DNA from: Dehalococcoidia bacterium
Lineage (GTDB): Bacteria > Chloroflexota > Dehalococcoidia > UBA2985
Length of the DNA stretch: 9,574 nucleotides
NCBI GenBank assembly: GCA_030740415.1
Contig: JASLXI010000014.1
Coordinates: 1 to 9,574, forward strand
Reading direction: 5' to 3'
Numbering within the stretch: the stretch's first letter is position 1; the number at the start of each line of letters is the position of its first letter. The notes under the pieces were generated by a model, which was not told the origin of the DNA, did no database searches, and was given only the letters and a program-made list of their open reading frames with translations. Below, one piece after another: positions 1-7,746 of this stretch. A program made the translations under genes and the position numbers.

Positions 1-127
1 CCTAGGGCCGAACCATAACAGGGCTGGGAGGAAGGGTGGATCTCCCGACGACGGAGGCCAATTAGTCTGCCGCCTAGGTGATTGACTCCCCCGCTTACCT
101 GCAAACGCCAGAGAGGGAAAATCCCCA
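1..127. other. Left-edge region downstream of guaB3, no gene seen
   Basis: I found no convincing coding sequence or RNA gene here. The stretch lies downstream of the guaB3 stop codon. The only short palindrome close to that stop is a 4-bp one, with no T-run after it, so I do not call a terminator. The 6-bp string CCTAGG occurs at both 1-6 and about 73-78, too short to mean anything. Confidence 0.4.
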
Positions 128-1270
128 CTACCAGCGTCCGGCTAGCTGGAAGTACTTGCCCTCGGTTTTGACGGCCGGGGCGATAACCAACGCTGCCTGT
201 TGCATACCCGGTATGTTGAAAGTACCGCACATGCCCATGGCAGCTCTCAAAGCTCCCGCCAGGTTCTGGGTGCCATCGGTCATAGAGGTAGGGCCAAAGA
301 GTATCTGGTGTAGAGGGCCTTTCGAGCCTACGTTTATCCGGGTGCCTCTGGGGAGTGCTGGGTGGAAGCTGGCCATGCCCCAGTTGTAGCCCATGCCCGG
401 GGCCTCTTCTGCCTGGGCAAAGGTGGTGCCCAGCATGACGGCATCGGCCCCGCTAGCGATGGCTTTGCAGATATCACCCCCGGTGCGCATGCCTCCGTCA
501 GTGATGATAGGGACATATCGGCCTGTGCGATGGAAGTACTCTTCACGAGCCGCGGTGCAGTCTAGAGTGGCGGTGACCTGGGGCACTCCTATTCCCTCCA
601 CTTCTCGGGTAGTACAAATTGCTCCAGGTCCGACTCCCACTAGGACTCCATGGACACCGGTTCCCATAAGCTCCAGGGTAGCGCCATAAGTAACAGTATT
701 TCCTACCACTACGGGAATGCGTACCCGCTTGCAGAGCTCCGATAGGTCCAGCCCCGTTTCGCTTTTCGATATGTGGCGTGCCGTAGTGACGGTGGATTGG
801 ATAAACAGGATATCTGCTCCAGCCTCGACGGCGATAGGAGATAGGCGCTTGGCGTTGGCCGGGGTTAGGGATACAGCGCAGGGTACCCCCGCTTTCTTGA
901 TCTCCTCTGTTCTTTCGCCTATCAGGTTCTCTTTGATCGGCAAGGCATACACCTTCTGAAGTAGCTGGGTGGCTTGCTCCTGGGGTACTTCGGTGATGTG
1001 CTGAATAACGGCGTCCGGGTCATCATAACGGGCGTAGATACCTTCTAGGTTCAGGACAGCAAGGCCTCCCATTTGGCCAAGGCATATGGCAAACTTGGGC
1101 GAAGCCACGGCATCAAGGGAGGAGGCTAGGAAGGGCACAGAGAAAGTAAGATCTCCAATGGCGAAGTCTATATTGGTCTGATCTGGGTTGACGGTCACGT
1201 CCCCCGGGACGATGGCCACTTCATCGAAGCCATAGGATCTGCGAAGCTCTTTTAGGTGAGGAACTTCCAA
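128..1270 (-). CDS. guaB3: GuaB3-type IMP dehydrogenase family protein (no CBS domains)
   Basis: This 380-residue protein has the TIM-barrel fold sequence of the IMP dehydrogenase/GMP reductase family. The catalytic loop reads GPGAICTTRE, with the nucleophilic Cys at residue 219, followed by a GIGVPQ strand. IPIITDGGMRTGGDICKA-like phosphate-binding glycines follow (the text reads VPIITDGGMRTGGD), then GADAVMLGT. Canonical GuaB is about 490 residues because of an inserted CBS pair. That insert is absent, and the barrel passes straight from residue ~90 to ~130, as in the GuaB3 subgroup. Family members act on purine nucleotides in the cytosol, with NAD-dependent IMP oxidation to XMP the reported or expected reaction; which reaction this copy runs is inference. 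The start is TTG at 1268-1270, chosen because AGGGGA lies 6 nt upstream on the minus strand (1277-1282). The stop is TAG. It is divergent from the suf operon and has its own promoter. Confidence 0.9.
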   Translation of the reverse strand: MEVPHLKELRRSYGFDEVAIVPGDVTVNPDQTNIDFAIGDLTFSVPFLASSLDAVASPKFAICLGQMGGLAVLNLEGIYARYDDPDAVIQHITEVPQEQATQLLQKVYALPIKENLIGERTEEIKKAGVPCAVSLTPANAKRLSPIAVEAGADILFIQSTVTTARHISKSETGLDLSELCKRVRIPVVVGNTVTYGATLELMGTGVHGVLVGVGPGAICTTREVEGIGVPQVTATLDCTAAREEYFHRTGRYVPIITDGGMRTGGDICKAIASGADAVMLGTTFAQAEEAPGMGYNWGMASFHPALPRGTRINVGSKGPLHQILFGPTSMTDGTQNLAGALRAAMGMCGTFNIPGMQQAALVIAPAVKTEGKYFQLAGRW

Positions 1271-1300
1271 GGACTATCCCCTGGTGATGGCGTTCCGAGA

Positions 1301-1329
1301 ACTGTATCACTGGACCCTGTGTAAGTCAA
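1301..1329 (-). promoter_or_regulatory. guaB3 promoter (sigma70-like, extended -10)
   Basis: On the minus strand, TTGACT (1324-1329) and TACAGT (1301-1306) are separated by exactly 17 bp. TG lies one base before the -10, giving TGATACAGT. Transcription would begin near 1294, leaving a leader of about 24 nt that contains the AGGGGA ribosome site before the TTG start. This is recognised by pattern only. Confidence 0.6.
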
Positions 1330-1439
1330 TGGAATCCGCTATGTAATTCCCCCAGAATGTCGAACTGTATCGCCCAAGATTTGCCAGAGCCGTATGCCCT
1401 GGATTATTCTGAGCAATGTGCAGTTCTCTCTAACGACTC

Positions 1440-1468
1440 TTGACTGAGTTGGTGCCTGGTGCTATGCT
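1440..1468 (+). promoter_or_regulatory. suf operon promoter (sigma70-like, extended -10)
   Basis: TTGACT (1440-1445) and TATGCT (1463-1468) are separated by 17 bp. TG at 1460-1461 is placed one base before the -10 (TGCTATGCT). Transcription is predicted to start near 1475, inside the palindrome at 1468-1496. It would drive sufB and probably the whole operon, with a leader of about 130 nt. Confidence 0.7.
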
Positions 1469-1496
1469 AATTGTTGACCAATTTGGTCAACAATTA
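1468..1496. promoter_or_regulatory. Operator-like perfect inverted repeat over the suf transcription start
   Basis: Two perfect 14-bp arms, TAATTGTTGACCAA (1468-1481) and TTGGTCAACAATTA (1483-1495 plus the A at 1496), flank a single T at 1482. The repeat begins on the last base of the -10 box and covers the predicted start site and the first ~20 transcribed bases. This is the usual position for a repressor that blocks promoter clearance. The symmetry fits a dimeric helix-turn-helix protein. I cannot name the regulator: SufR, Rrf2/IscR-type or GntR/MarR-type proteins are all possible and none is supported by the sequence. As RNA it could also fold as a hairpin, but there is no T-run following it. 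Confidence 0.75.
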
Positions 1497-1590
1497 TTGA
1501 GAACCATCAGTTAGAGATTTCTGAAGCCAGATGATAGATGAGTGTGTTACCTTGAGCCCGGTTCTACACGACACGGGTGAAGAGATAAGG

Positions 1591-1597
1591 AAAGGAG
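1591..1597 (+). promoter_or_regulatory. sufB ribosome binding site deciding the GTG start
   Basis: AAAGGAG lies 7 nt before GTG at 1605-1607. This strong Shine-Dalgarno match supports the non-ATG start of sufB. Confidence 0.8.
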
Positions 1598-1604
1598 AAA
1601 ATCT

Positions 1605-3062
1605 GTGACTGCTTCTAATCAGGTCATCAAAGATGTGGTCACCCAGGAGTATAAGTACGGATTTGTCACAAATGTCGAAGAAGAGTTTGCTCCGCGTGGC
1701 TTAAGCGAGGACACCATACGGTTTATCTCAGCGAAAAAGAGCGAGCCGGAATGGATGCTGAAGTGGCGTCTAAAGGCATACCACCACTTTATGTCCCTGG
1801 TGAAGAAGGAGCAGATGCCGGATTGGGCCAATATAAAGCATCCGCCCATAGATTTTCAGGATATCATCTACTACGCGGCACCCAAACCCAAGGGAAACCT
1901 GAATAGCCTGGATGAGGTAGATCCGGAGATCCTGAAGACCTACGAGAAGTTGGGAATTCCTCTGGAAGAGCAAAAGCTACTGGCCGGTGTGGCAGTGGAC
2001 GCTGTGTTTGATAGCGTGTCCATTGCAACGACGTTCAAGGCGGAACTGGCAAAAAAGGGCATAATCTTCTGCTCCTTGTCGGAAGCCATCCAGAACCATC
2101 CTGAGCTGATAAAAAAGTACCTGGGCTCAGTAGTCCCCCATACCGATAACTTCTACGCTGCTCTCAACGCTGCCGCTTTCTCGGACGGTTCCTTCTGTTA
2201 CATACCCAAGGGCGTGCGTTGCCCAATGGAGCTTACCACGTACTTCCGCATCAATTCCCTAGGCTCCGGGCAGTTCGAGCGTACCCTGATAATTGCCGAT
2301 GAAGGGAGCTATGTAAGCTATCTTGAGGGATGCAGTGCGCCCATGCGTGACGAGAATCAGCTCCACGCCGCCGTGGTGGAATTGATTACATCTGACAACG
2401 CGGAGATCAAATACTCCACCATCCAGAACTGGTATCCAGGCGACAAGAATGGAAAAGGCGGTATCTACAACTTTGTCACCAAGCGCGGCAAGTGTGCGGG
2501 GAGAAACTCCAAGATATCGTGGACTCAGGTAGAGACCGGCTCGGCTATCACCTGGAAGTACCCCAGCGTAATCCTACAGGGTGACAACTCCATCGGCGAG
2601 TTCTACTCCGTTGCCCTTACCAAGGGATATCAGCAGGCCGATACCGGGACTAAGATGACTCACCTGGGCAAGAATACCCGTAGCACCATCATCGCCAAGG
2701 GTATCTCTGCTGGCCACGCCGAAAACACATACCGGGGACTGGTAAGGATCATGCCCAAGGCCAACAACGCCTGGAACTTCACCCAATGCGACTCGTTGCT
2801 GCTGGGTAACCAGTGTGGCGCTCATACCACACCCTATGTGGAGGTGCGCAACAACACGGCCTATCTGGAGCACGAGGCTTTTACATCCAAGGTGAGTGAA
2901 GACCAGCTCTTCTACTGCAACCAGCGAGGTATATCCACGGAAGAGGCACATGCCATGATCATCAATGGCTTCTGCAAAGAGGTGTTCAAGCAACTGCCCT
3001 TGGAGTTTGCCGTGGAGGCCACTCGGCTCCTGGAAATGAACCTGGAAGGAACCGTGGGGTAG
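1605..3062 (+). CDS. sufB: SufB, Fe-S cluster scaffold subunit of SufBCD
   Basis: SufB is the scaffold subunit of the cytosolic SufB-SufC2-SufD complex on which nascent Fe-S clusters are built. At 485 residues it has the family's normal length and carries no intein, although inteins are common in SufB. The right-handed beta-helix core spans roughly residues 150-430. Within it, [16 protein letters not shown] contains Cys395, which aligns with E. coli Cys405, the proposed sulfur acceptor. Glu422-His423-Glu424 (LEHEAF) match the E. coli Glu432-His433-Glu434 cluster-site residues. The SufC-binding C-terminal helices (EFAVEA, ending LEGTVG) are intact. Translation starts at GTG behind a strong AAAGGAG. 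It is the first gene of the operon; its TAG stop overlaps the sufC GTG by one base (TAGTG), which suggests translational coupling. Confidence 0.97.
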   Translation: MTASNQVIKDVVTQEYKYGFVTNVEEEFAPRGLSEDTIRFISAKKSEPEWMLKWRLKAYHHFMSLVKKEQMPDWANIKHPPIDFQDIIYYAAPKPKGNLNSLDEVDPEILKTYEKLGIPLEEQKLLAGVAVDAVFDSVSIATTFKAELAKKGIIFCSLSEAIQNHPELIKKYLGSVVPHTDNFYAALNAAAFSDGSFCYIPKGVRCPMELTTYFRINSLGSGQFERTLIIADEGSYVSYLEGCSAPMRDENQLHAAVVELITSDNAEIKYSTIQNWYPGDKNGKGGIYNFVTKRGKCAGRNSKISWTQVETGSAITWKYPSVILQGDNSIGEFYSVALTKGYQQADTGTKMTHLGKNTRSTIIAKGISAGHAENTYRGLVRIMPKANNAWNFTQCDSLLLGNQCGAHTTPYVEVRNNTAYLEHEAFTSKVSEDQLFYCNQRGISTEEAHAMIINGFCKEVFKQLPLEFAVEATRLLEMNLEGTVG

Positions 3063-3838
3063 TGACAACAATGCTTGAGATAAGAGACCTGCACGCCTCC
3101 ATCGGCGACGTTGAGATACTGAAGGGTGTGAGCCTTCGAGTAAATGCTGGAGAGGTACATGCCATTATGGGGCCCAATGGCTCTGGCAAGAGTACCCTGG
3201 CCAACGTGCTGGCGGGCCACCCATCGTACGTTGCCACCTCCGGGTCGGTCCTGCTTGAAGGAGAAAACCTCCTGACAATGCTTCCTGAAAACCGTGCCAG
3301 AGCAGGGCTTTTCCTTTGCTTCCAACATCCCACGGAGGTGCCGGGGGTTCGCCTGGACCACTTCATGAGGGCAGGTTTCAACTCCGTCCAGAGGAGCAAG
3401 GGACTCGAGGAGATGGATGTCCTAAAGTTCGACCGGTTCCTCAACGAGAAGGTGCGGATTGTGGAGATGGACCGCAGCCTCACCAAGCGTTCCGTCAACG
3501 AAGGTTTCTCAGGAGGAGAGAAGAAGCGTAACGAGATCCTGCAGATGGCTGTCTTCGAGCCCAAGCTCGCCGTCCTGGATGAGCCGGACTCAGGCCTGGA
3601 TGTTGATGCGCTGAGGATTGTAGCCCAGGGAATCAACCAGCTAAGGAGGCCCGAAAACGCCGTTGTTCTGATAACCCACTATCAGAGAATACTGGACTAC
3701 GTCATACCAGATACCGTGCATGTGATCATTGATGGCCGCATCGTGAAGTCTGGCGACAAGAAACTGGCCCTTGAGATAGAAAATAGGGGCTACGACGATA
3801 TTGATGACTCTCTGAAATCCCTCCAGTCTCCTGGTTGA
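3062..3838 (+). CDS. sufC: SufC, ATPase subunit of SufBCD
   Basis: SufC is the ABC-type ATPase that drives conformational change of the SufB-SufD heterodimer; it is cytosolic and not a transporter. The 258 residues show Walker A GPNGSGKST (37-45), the Q-loop region FLCFQHP, the SufC-type signature FSGGEKKR (149-156), Walker B LAVLDE (169-174), the D-loop SGLD (177-180) and the switch His206 (LITH). Two starts are possible. GTG at 3062 overlaps the sufB stop and lies about 11 nt after AAGGA. ATG at 3071 would give a protein three residues shorter. I keep the GTG because of the overlap. The TGA stop at 3836-3838 sits just ahead of sufD, whose ribosome site begins within it. Length and motifs are typical. 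Confidence 0.97.
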   Translation: MTTMLEIRDLHASIGDVEILKGVSLRVNAGEVHAIMGPNGSGKSTLANVLAGHPSYVATSGSVLLEGENLLTMLPENRARAGLFLCFQHPTEVPGVRLDHFMRAGFNSVQRSKGLEEMDVLKFDRFLNEKVRIVEMDRSLTKRSVNEGFSGGEKKRNEILQMAVFEPKLAVLDEPDSGLDVDALRIVAQGINQLRRPENAVVLITHYQRILDYVIPDTVHVIIDGRIVKSGDKKLALEIENRGYDDIDDSLKSLQSPG

Positions 3839-3842
3839 AGGA
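3838..3842 (+). promoter_or_regulatory. sufD ribosome binding site deciding the ATG start
   Basis: AAGGA begins on the last base of the sufC stop codon and lies 10 nt before ATG at 3853. The alternative in-frame TTG at 3835 overlaps the sufC stop and has no Shine-Dalgarno sequence upstream, so the ATG is preferred. Confidence 0.55.
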
Positions 3843-3852
3843 TGTCCTGTTC

Positions 3853-5193
3853 ATGATCCAGCGTCCGGCAAACCAAGAACAGGCATATTTGGAAGTCCTG
3901 GAATCCTTTGAGCAGAATGGCTATGCCAACGACCCGTCATGGGCGCGTGATCTCCGTAGGGTGGCCATGTCAAAGTTCCAGGACCTGGGGTTTCCCACCA
4001 CTCGCGGTGGTACCGAGGAGTGGAAATACACGGACGTAGGTCCCATAGCTAAGGCTTTTTTTCAATCCCCACCCACCTCCCCTCTCCTCATAACAAGGGC
4101 TCAAGACTTGAAAGGTCTTAGCCTCGGCGAGCCGGACTGGAGCCAGTTGGTCTTTGTGAATGGGAGCTATGCCGAGGAGATTTCCTCAGTGTCCTCCCTG
4201 CTCGCGGGCGTGATGGTTGTAAACCTGGCCGAGGCTATGAGGTCAAACCCAGACCTGGTGCAGGGATATCTAGCCCATTACGCAGACTACGAGGCTAACG
4301 CGTTCACCGCCCTCAATACCGCCTTTGTTCACGAGGGAGCCTTTGTACACATCCCAGACGGCATCCTAGTGGAGGAACCCATACGTCTGCTATTCCTCTG
4401 CACGTCTCAAGAGGAGGTCGTATCCCATTCCAGGGCCCTAATAGTGGTGGGAAAGGATAGCAAGGCGACCATAATAGAGAGTCACGGCGGTATTGCTGAA
4501 GGGCGGTATTTCAGCAACGCAGTTACGGAGGTTGTTGTGGGGGCCGGAGCCAAAGTCGAATACTACAAGGTACAACAGCAGAGTGACAGAGCATTTCATA
4601 TAACCACCACCGAGGTGGCTCTCGAGCGGGACAGCCAATTTTCTTCGGTTAACGTGGACCTTGGCGGCAAGCTTGTTAGGAACAACCTTAACGTGCTGAC
4701 CGAGGGCGAAGGCTGTTCGGCCATGCTCAACGGTCTCTATCTAGTGAACGGGACTCAGCACGTTGATAATCAGGTCATCATCGATCATGCCAAGCCATAC
4801 ACCACCAGCCGTGAGCTTTACAAGGGCATACTGGACGGCAAGTCCCGTTCCGTGTTCCACGGCAGTATAGTCGTGCGGGAGGGGGCGGTAAAGGTCAATG
4901 CCAATCAAGTGGACAAGAACCTACTGTTGTCGGATCAGGCGGAGGCGGATACCAAGCCGGCCTTCTGGATCTACTGTGACGATGTGAAGTGCGGCCATGG
5001 GGCAGCCTGTGGCCAGATCGACGAGAACGCATTGTTTTACCTGAGGAGCCGCGGAATAGACGAGAAGACCGCCCGAGGTCTCATGACCAGGGCTTTCATC
5101 AGCGAGGTTATCCAGAGTATTGCGAACGAGCCGCTGCGCGGCCAGGTCGATGAGTTGGTGTATGGTAGGCTTCAGAAATGGTTAGGAAGTTAG
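3853..5193 (+). CDS. sufD: SufD, SufBCD complex subunit
   Basis: SufD is a paralogue of SufB that pairs with it to form the cluster-building interface and is thought to help bring in iron. From ATG 3853 it is 446 residues; counted from the alternative TTG at 3835 it is 452. In the longer numbering, the motif DDVKCGHGAACG carries Cys386 and His388. His388 aligns with E. coli SufD His360, a residue needed at the SufB-SufD interface. The following helical C-terminus (LFYLRSRGI, then a run ending ELVYGRLQKWLGS) is the SufC-binding part. The N-terminal ~100 residues include the FPTTRGGTEEWKYTD segment typical of SufD. It is tightly coupled to sufC, and sufS begins 46 bp downstream. I see no damage. 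Confidence 0.96.
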   Translation: MIQRPANQEQAYLEVLESFEQNGYANDPSWARDLRRVAMSKFQDLGFPTTRGGTEEWKYTDVGPIAKAFFQSPPTSPLLITRAQDLKGLSLGEPDWSQLVFVNGSYAEEISSVSSLLAGVMVVNLAEAMRSNPDLVQGYLAHYADYEANAFTALNTAFVHEGAFVHIPDGILVEEPIRLLFLCTSQEEVVSHSRALIVVGKDSKATIIESHGGIAEGRYFSNAVTEVVVGAGAKVEYYKVQQQSDRAFHITTTEVALERDSQFSSVNVDLGGKLVRNNLNVLTEGEGCSAMLNGLYLVNGTQHVDNQVIIDHAKPYTTSRELYKGILDGKSRSVFHGSIVVREGAVKVNANQVDKNLLLSDQAEADTKPAFWIYCDDVKCGHGAACGQIDENALFYLRSRGIDEKTARGLMTRAFISEVIQSIANEPLRGQVDELVYGRLQKWLGS

Positions 5194-5239
5194 TGTCTAT
5201 TCAGGTTGGGACATCCTCTTTAGAAGGGGGAGTACATCA

Positions 5240-6469
5240 ATGCTAGACATAAAAGCAATCCGCAGAGACTTCCCGATTTTGTCCATGCAGGTATACGGCA
5301 AACCTCTGGTGTACCTGGATAACGCCGCTACATCTCAGAAGCCCAGAGCAGTCATACGTGCACTTGCCGAGTACTACGAAGGATATAACTCCAACATTCA
5401 CAGGGGTGTCCACGCCTTGAGCATGGAGGCCACGGACCGGTACGAAGAAGCCCGCAGGAAGTGCGCCGAGTTCATCGGCAGCCCATCTGCAGATGGGCTG
5501 ATATTTGTGAGAAATACGACCGAGGCCATTAATCTAGTGGCCCAGACTTGGGCGCAGAGTAACGTTGGGCCAGGAGACGAGATTCTTACCACGCACATGG
5601 AGCACCACAGCAATTTGGTTCCCTGGCAGAAGGTAGCCCAAGAACGTGGTGCGCAGCTTAAGTTCATCCCTCTTACCTCTGAGCAGAACCTCGATCTATC
5701 GGACCTGGATAAACTGCTTACACCGCGTACCAAGCTCGTGACCTTGAATCACATGTCCAACGTCCTGGGAACAATTAACCCTGTGAAAGAGCTGGGCCAG
5801 GCGGCCCATCGGGTGGGGGCAAGGATTCTGATAGACGGTGCTCAAAGTGTTCCCCACATGAAGGTGGATGTGAAGGACCTGGACTGCGACTTCCTGGCCT
5901 TCTCTGGCCACAAGATGCTGGCTCCAACGGGTATTGGGGTGCTGTACGTGAGGCAAGAGGTGCTAGAAGATATGGAGCCGTTCCTACGCGGTGGGGAGAT
6001 GGTAATGCAGGTGTGGGACGATCACGCCACCTGGAACGACCTGCCCATGCGCTTTGAAGCGGGGACTCCTAACATCGCAGACACCATTGCCCTGGGCGCT
6101 GCCATAGATTATCTGGATGCCCTTGGCATGGATGACGTACGACAGCATGAAATCTCCCTTACGGAATACGCACTGAGCGCGTTTCAGGAGTTGGAGCAGG
6201 TAAGGGTTTTTGGTCCCCGGGACGTGGAGTATAGAGGTGGGATAGTCTCGTTTTACGGTGGAGATGTTCATCCCCACGACATCGGTACCATGCTCGATAG
6301 GGAAGGCATAGCCATCAGGACTGGACATCACTGCGCCATGCCTTTGATGAACAAGCTCTCCGTGCCAGCCACGGCCAGGGCCAGCTTTTACATCTACAAT
6401 ACAGAGGAAGAGGTTGACCTGCTGGTCTCCACCCTTAACGCCACTCTGAGATACTTTGCCAAAGCATGA
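5240..6469 (+). CDS. sufS: SufS, group II cysteine desulfurase
   Basis: SufS is a PLP enzyme that converts cysteine to alanine and holds the released sulfur as a persulfide for transfer, here most likely to SufU. It has 409 residues, the normal length. Key sites are His123 in MEHHSN, which stacks on PLP; Lys225 in SGHKMLAPTG, which forms the Schiff base; and the active-site Cys365 in RTGHHCAMP. The short catalytic loop form RxGHHCA defines the group II (SufS/CsdA) type rather than IscS/NifS. The ATG start is preceded by AGGGGGAG at 5225-5232, 7 nt upstream. It ends with TGA at 6467-6469, at the family's expected end, which shows that TGA is a real stop codon in this genome. It is the fourth gene of the operon. 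Confidence 0.97.
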   Translation: MLDIKAIRRDFPILSMQVYGKPLVYLDNAATSQKPRAVIRALAEYYEGYNSNIHRGVHALSMEATDRYEEARRKCAEFIGSPSADGLIFVRNTTEAINLVAQTWAQSNVGPGDEILTTHMEHHSNLVPWQKVAQERGAQLKFIPLTSEQNLDLSDLDKLLTPRTKLVTLNHMSNVLGTINPVKELGQAAHRVGARILIDGAQSVPHMKVDVKDLDCDFLAFSGHKMLAPTGIGVLYVRQEVLEDMEPFLRGGEMVMQVWDDHATWNDLPMRFEAGTPNIADTIALGAAIDYLDALGMDDVRQHEISLTEYALSAFQELEQVRVFGPRDVEYRGGIVSFYGGDVHPHDIGTMLDREGIAIRTGHHCAMPLMNKLSVPATARASFYIYNTEEEVDLLVSTLNATLRYFAKA

Positions 6470-6520
6470 ACCAAAGCCGTCAGCCAGTATCGTTGGTCCT
6501 GTGTTATACCTGAGGTGGTG

Positions 6521-6529
6521 TGATACAAT
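6521..6529 (+). promoter_or_regulatory. Possible internal promoter for sufU (extended -10 only)
   Basis: TGATACAAT matches an extended -10 (TGn plus TACAAT at 6524-6529), but the -35 position (6501-6506, GTGTTA) is poor. Transcription would begin near 6536. A 6-bp hairpin, CCAGCT (6531-6536) with AGCTGG (6542-6547), lies over the start and has no T-run, so it is not a terminator. The hexamer TTGGTC at 6493-6498 resembles part of the sufB palindrome, but a match this short may be chance. Confidence 0.35.
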
Positions 6530-6590
6530 GCCAGCTGGATAAGCTGGGCGTGCTGCCTGGTTTTATGTACACCGCACAACTGAGATAATC

Positions 6591-7100
6591 ATGGGTACGC
6601 AAGCATTCGAGTTCGCAGATATTGATGATCTCTACAGGGAGATCATACTTGACCACTACCGCAGTCCCCGGAACCAGGAGAAGCTAGCCGAGTCTGACCT
6701 TGAGGCCGAGGGGATGAATCCCTTCTGTGGGGATGAGGTGGTCATTCAGATCAAGCTTGTCGATGGCCTGGTAGATGCAGTGAGCTTCAAGGGAAATGGG
6801 TGCTCCATTAGTCAGGCGTCCGCTTCTATTCTCACCGATGCAATCAAGGGTAAGACCCTGTACGAGGCTGAAGTCCTCTATTTTCGTTTCAGGGATATGA
6901 TGTACGGCAAGAGCTTGTCTGAGGATGAGGTGGACCAGTGGGGTGAGGTAGAGGCGCTGGCTGGGGTGAAGAATTTTCCTATCAGAGTGAAGTGCGCTCT
7001 ACTGGCGTGGGCCACCCTGGCGGACGCCATCAAGAAACACGGCAGGGAAGCGGCGGAGAAGAAAGATGGTGGTGAAGTCCCGGGCCCTGCAGCGGTCTAG
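6591..7100 (+). CDS. sufU: SufU, zinc-type sulfur-relay/scaffold protein
   Basis: SufU accepts the persulfide sulfur from SufS through a zinc-bound site and passes it to SufB; it replaces SufE in many Gram-positive-type SUF systems. The zinc ligands are visible: Cys46 and Asp48 in NPFCGDEV, Cys71 in GNGCSIS, and Cys135 in RVKCALLAW. The 64-residue spacing from Cys71 to Cys135 reflects the SufU-specific insert of about 20 residues and separates it from IscU. At 169 residues it is somewhat longer than usual (about 145-150). The extra length is a low-complexity tail of Lys, Glu, Gly and Pro after residue ~150. The ATG has no good Shine-Dalgarno sequence, and no in-frame ATG, GTG or TTG lies close upstream. 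It is 121 bp after sufS, the widest gap in the operon. Confidence 0.93.
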   Translation: MGTQAFEFADIDDLYREIILDHYRSPRNQEKLAESDLEAEGMNPFCGDEVVIQIKLVDGLVDAVSFKGNGCSISQASASILTDAIKGKTLYEAEVLYFRFRDMMYGKSLSEDEVDQWGEVEALAGVKNFPIRVKCALLAWATLADAIKKHGREAAEKKDGGEVPGPAAV

Positions 7101-7101
7101 G

Positions 7102-7746
7102 TCAGTCCATCAGCCTTAGTAAATACTCCGCAGGCCTTCTCAAAGGGCGTGGAAGCATACCGGAAAGCTGTAAATGCTCATTACGTCGTACCCGCTCTTC
7201 TGTCCAACCATGGGCCGCTATCAGCGCTAGGAGATAAAGAGCACCGTAGACGTAACCTCCTATGACGTCGGTTAATCAGTGGCGTCCGTCATAGATAAGC
7301 CAAAGACCGGAAACGAGGATGTATATGGTTTCCAGTGTCCATATGCCTCGTATTAATGGGCGGTTGGACATATATAGGCTTGCTAGGTACATAAGGAAGC
7401 CATAGAACAGAACGACGTGGAGAGCATGGCCGCTGGGAAAACTGGTGCCTTGAACTCCGCCATACCCTATCAGCACATCCACTAGGTCTGCAGTTGGTCT
7501 GGGGCGTCCGGTAAGCTCTCTGAGCCAAATATTGAAGAGGTTCGGTATGCTGATGAGACCGAGGAATATGGCTTCCAATCGCCGATTGTTTGTCCACAGC
7601 GCTCCGAAGGTCACTACCATCATGGCACTCGCAACGCCTCGTATTCCCATCCAGAATATCCAGCTATGCACAAAGTGGGCCTTACCCAGGGTGAAACCCT
7701 GTAGCCATTTGGTGAAATCGACTTCCCATGAAAAGAGGTCAATCGA
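7102..7746 (-). pseudogene. PAP2-superfamily membrane phosphatase, interrupted by in-frame TGA
   Basis: The minus-strand frame encodes a multi-pass PAP2 (type 2 phosphatidic acid phosphatase) protein. It has LRELTGRPRP (motif 1, with Arg in place of Lys) and SFPSGH (motif 2, intact). It ends at DGRH followed by TGA at 7276-7278. Reading on in the same frame gives LTDVIGGYVYGALYLL and about 57 residues in total, to a TGA at 7102-7104. The intact paralogue at 7991-8620 has HWPSDVLGG, so the stop stands exactly at the conserved Trp (TGG to TGA). Motif 3 also lacks its Ser-Arg (Trp-Leu instead). The 5' end is unclear. GTG at 7669-7671 follows AAGG, but PAP2-like residues (DLFSWEVDFTKWLQGF) continue upstream to about 7740. 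There a TGA at 7747-7749 closes the frame, and a hydrophobic stretch resumes in another frame, so a second lesion is possible. The gene is tail to tail with sufU, 1 bp apart. Confidence 0.7.

Larger units (their letters stand above)
1271..1604. other. Divergent intergenic region guaB3 / sufB
   Basis: This 334-bp non-coding stretch holds the guaB3 promoter on the minus strand, the sufB promoter on the plus strand, and a 29-bp palindrome. A 10-bp direct repeat GAACTGTATC occurs at 1299-1308 (overlapping the guaB3 -10) and again at 1362-1371, where no matching -35 is present. The sufB leader from about 1475 to 1604 shows no strong hairpin and nothing I recognise as a riboswitch. There is no regulator gene here, so whatever protein binds the palindrome is encoded elsewhere. 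Confidence 0.6.

Noticed and set aside
78..389. Plus-strand reading frame overlapping the end of guaB3
   Set aside because: It lies almost wholly antisense to guaB3, has no recognisable domain and no ribosome site. The same holds for other antisense frames inside guaB3, sufB, sufC, sufS and PAP2.
1475..1604. Riboswitch or attenuator in the sufB leader
   Set aside because: Only 4-bp stems could be found, with no terminator-like T-run and no known aptamer motif.
1605..3062. Possible intein in sufB
   Set aside because: The protein is a continuous 485 residues with no insertion between conserved blocks.
2574..3636. Long minus-strand frames opposite sufB and sufC
   Set aside because: They are antisense to well-conserved genes, have compositions expected from the opposite strand, and show no family resemblance.
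6531..6547. Terminator between sufS and sufU
   Set aside because: The 6-bp hairpin has no T-run after it and sits on a possible promoter start.
7276..7278. TGA read as Trp (alternative genetic code) or selenocysteine
   Set aside because: sufC and sufS both end in TGA at the family's normal length, so TGA is a stop here. The position matches Trp, not Cys, and I see no selenocysteine insertion hairpin just after it.
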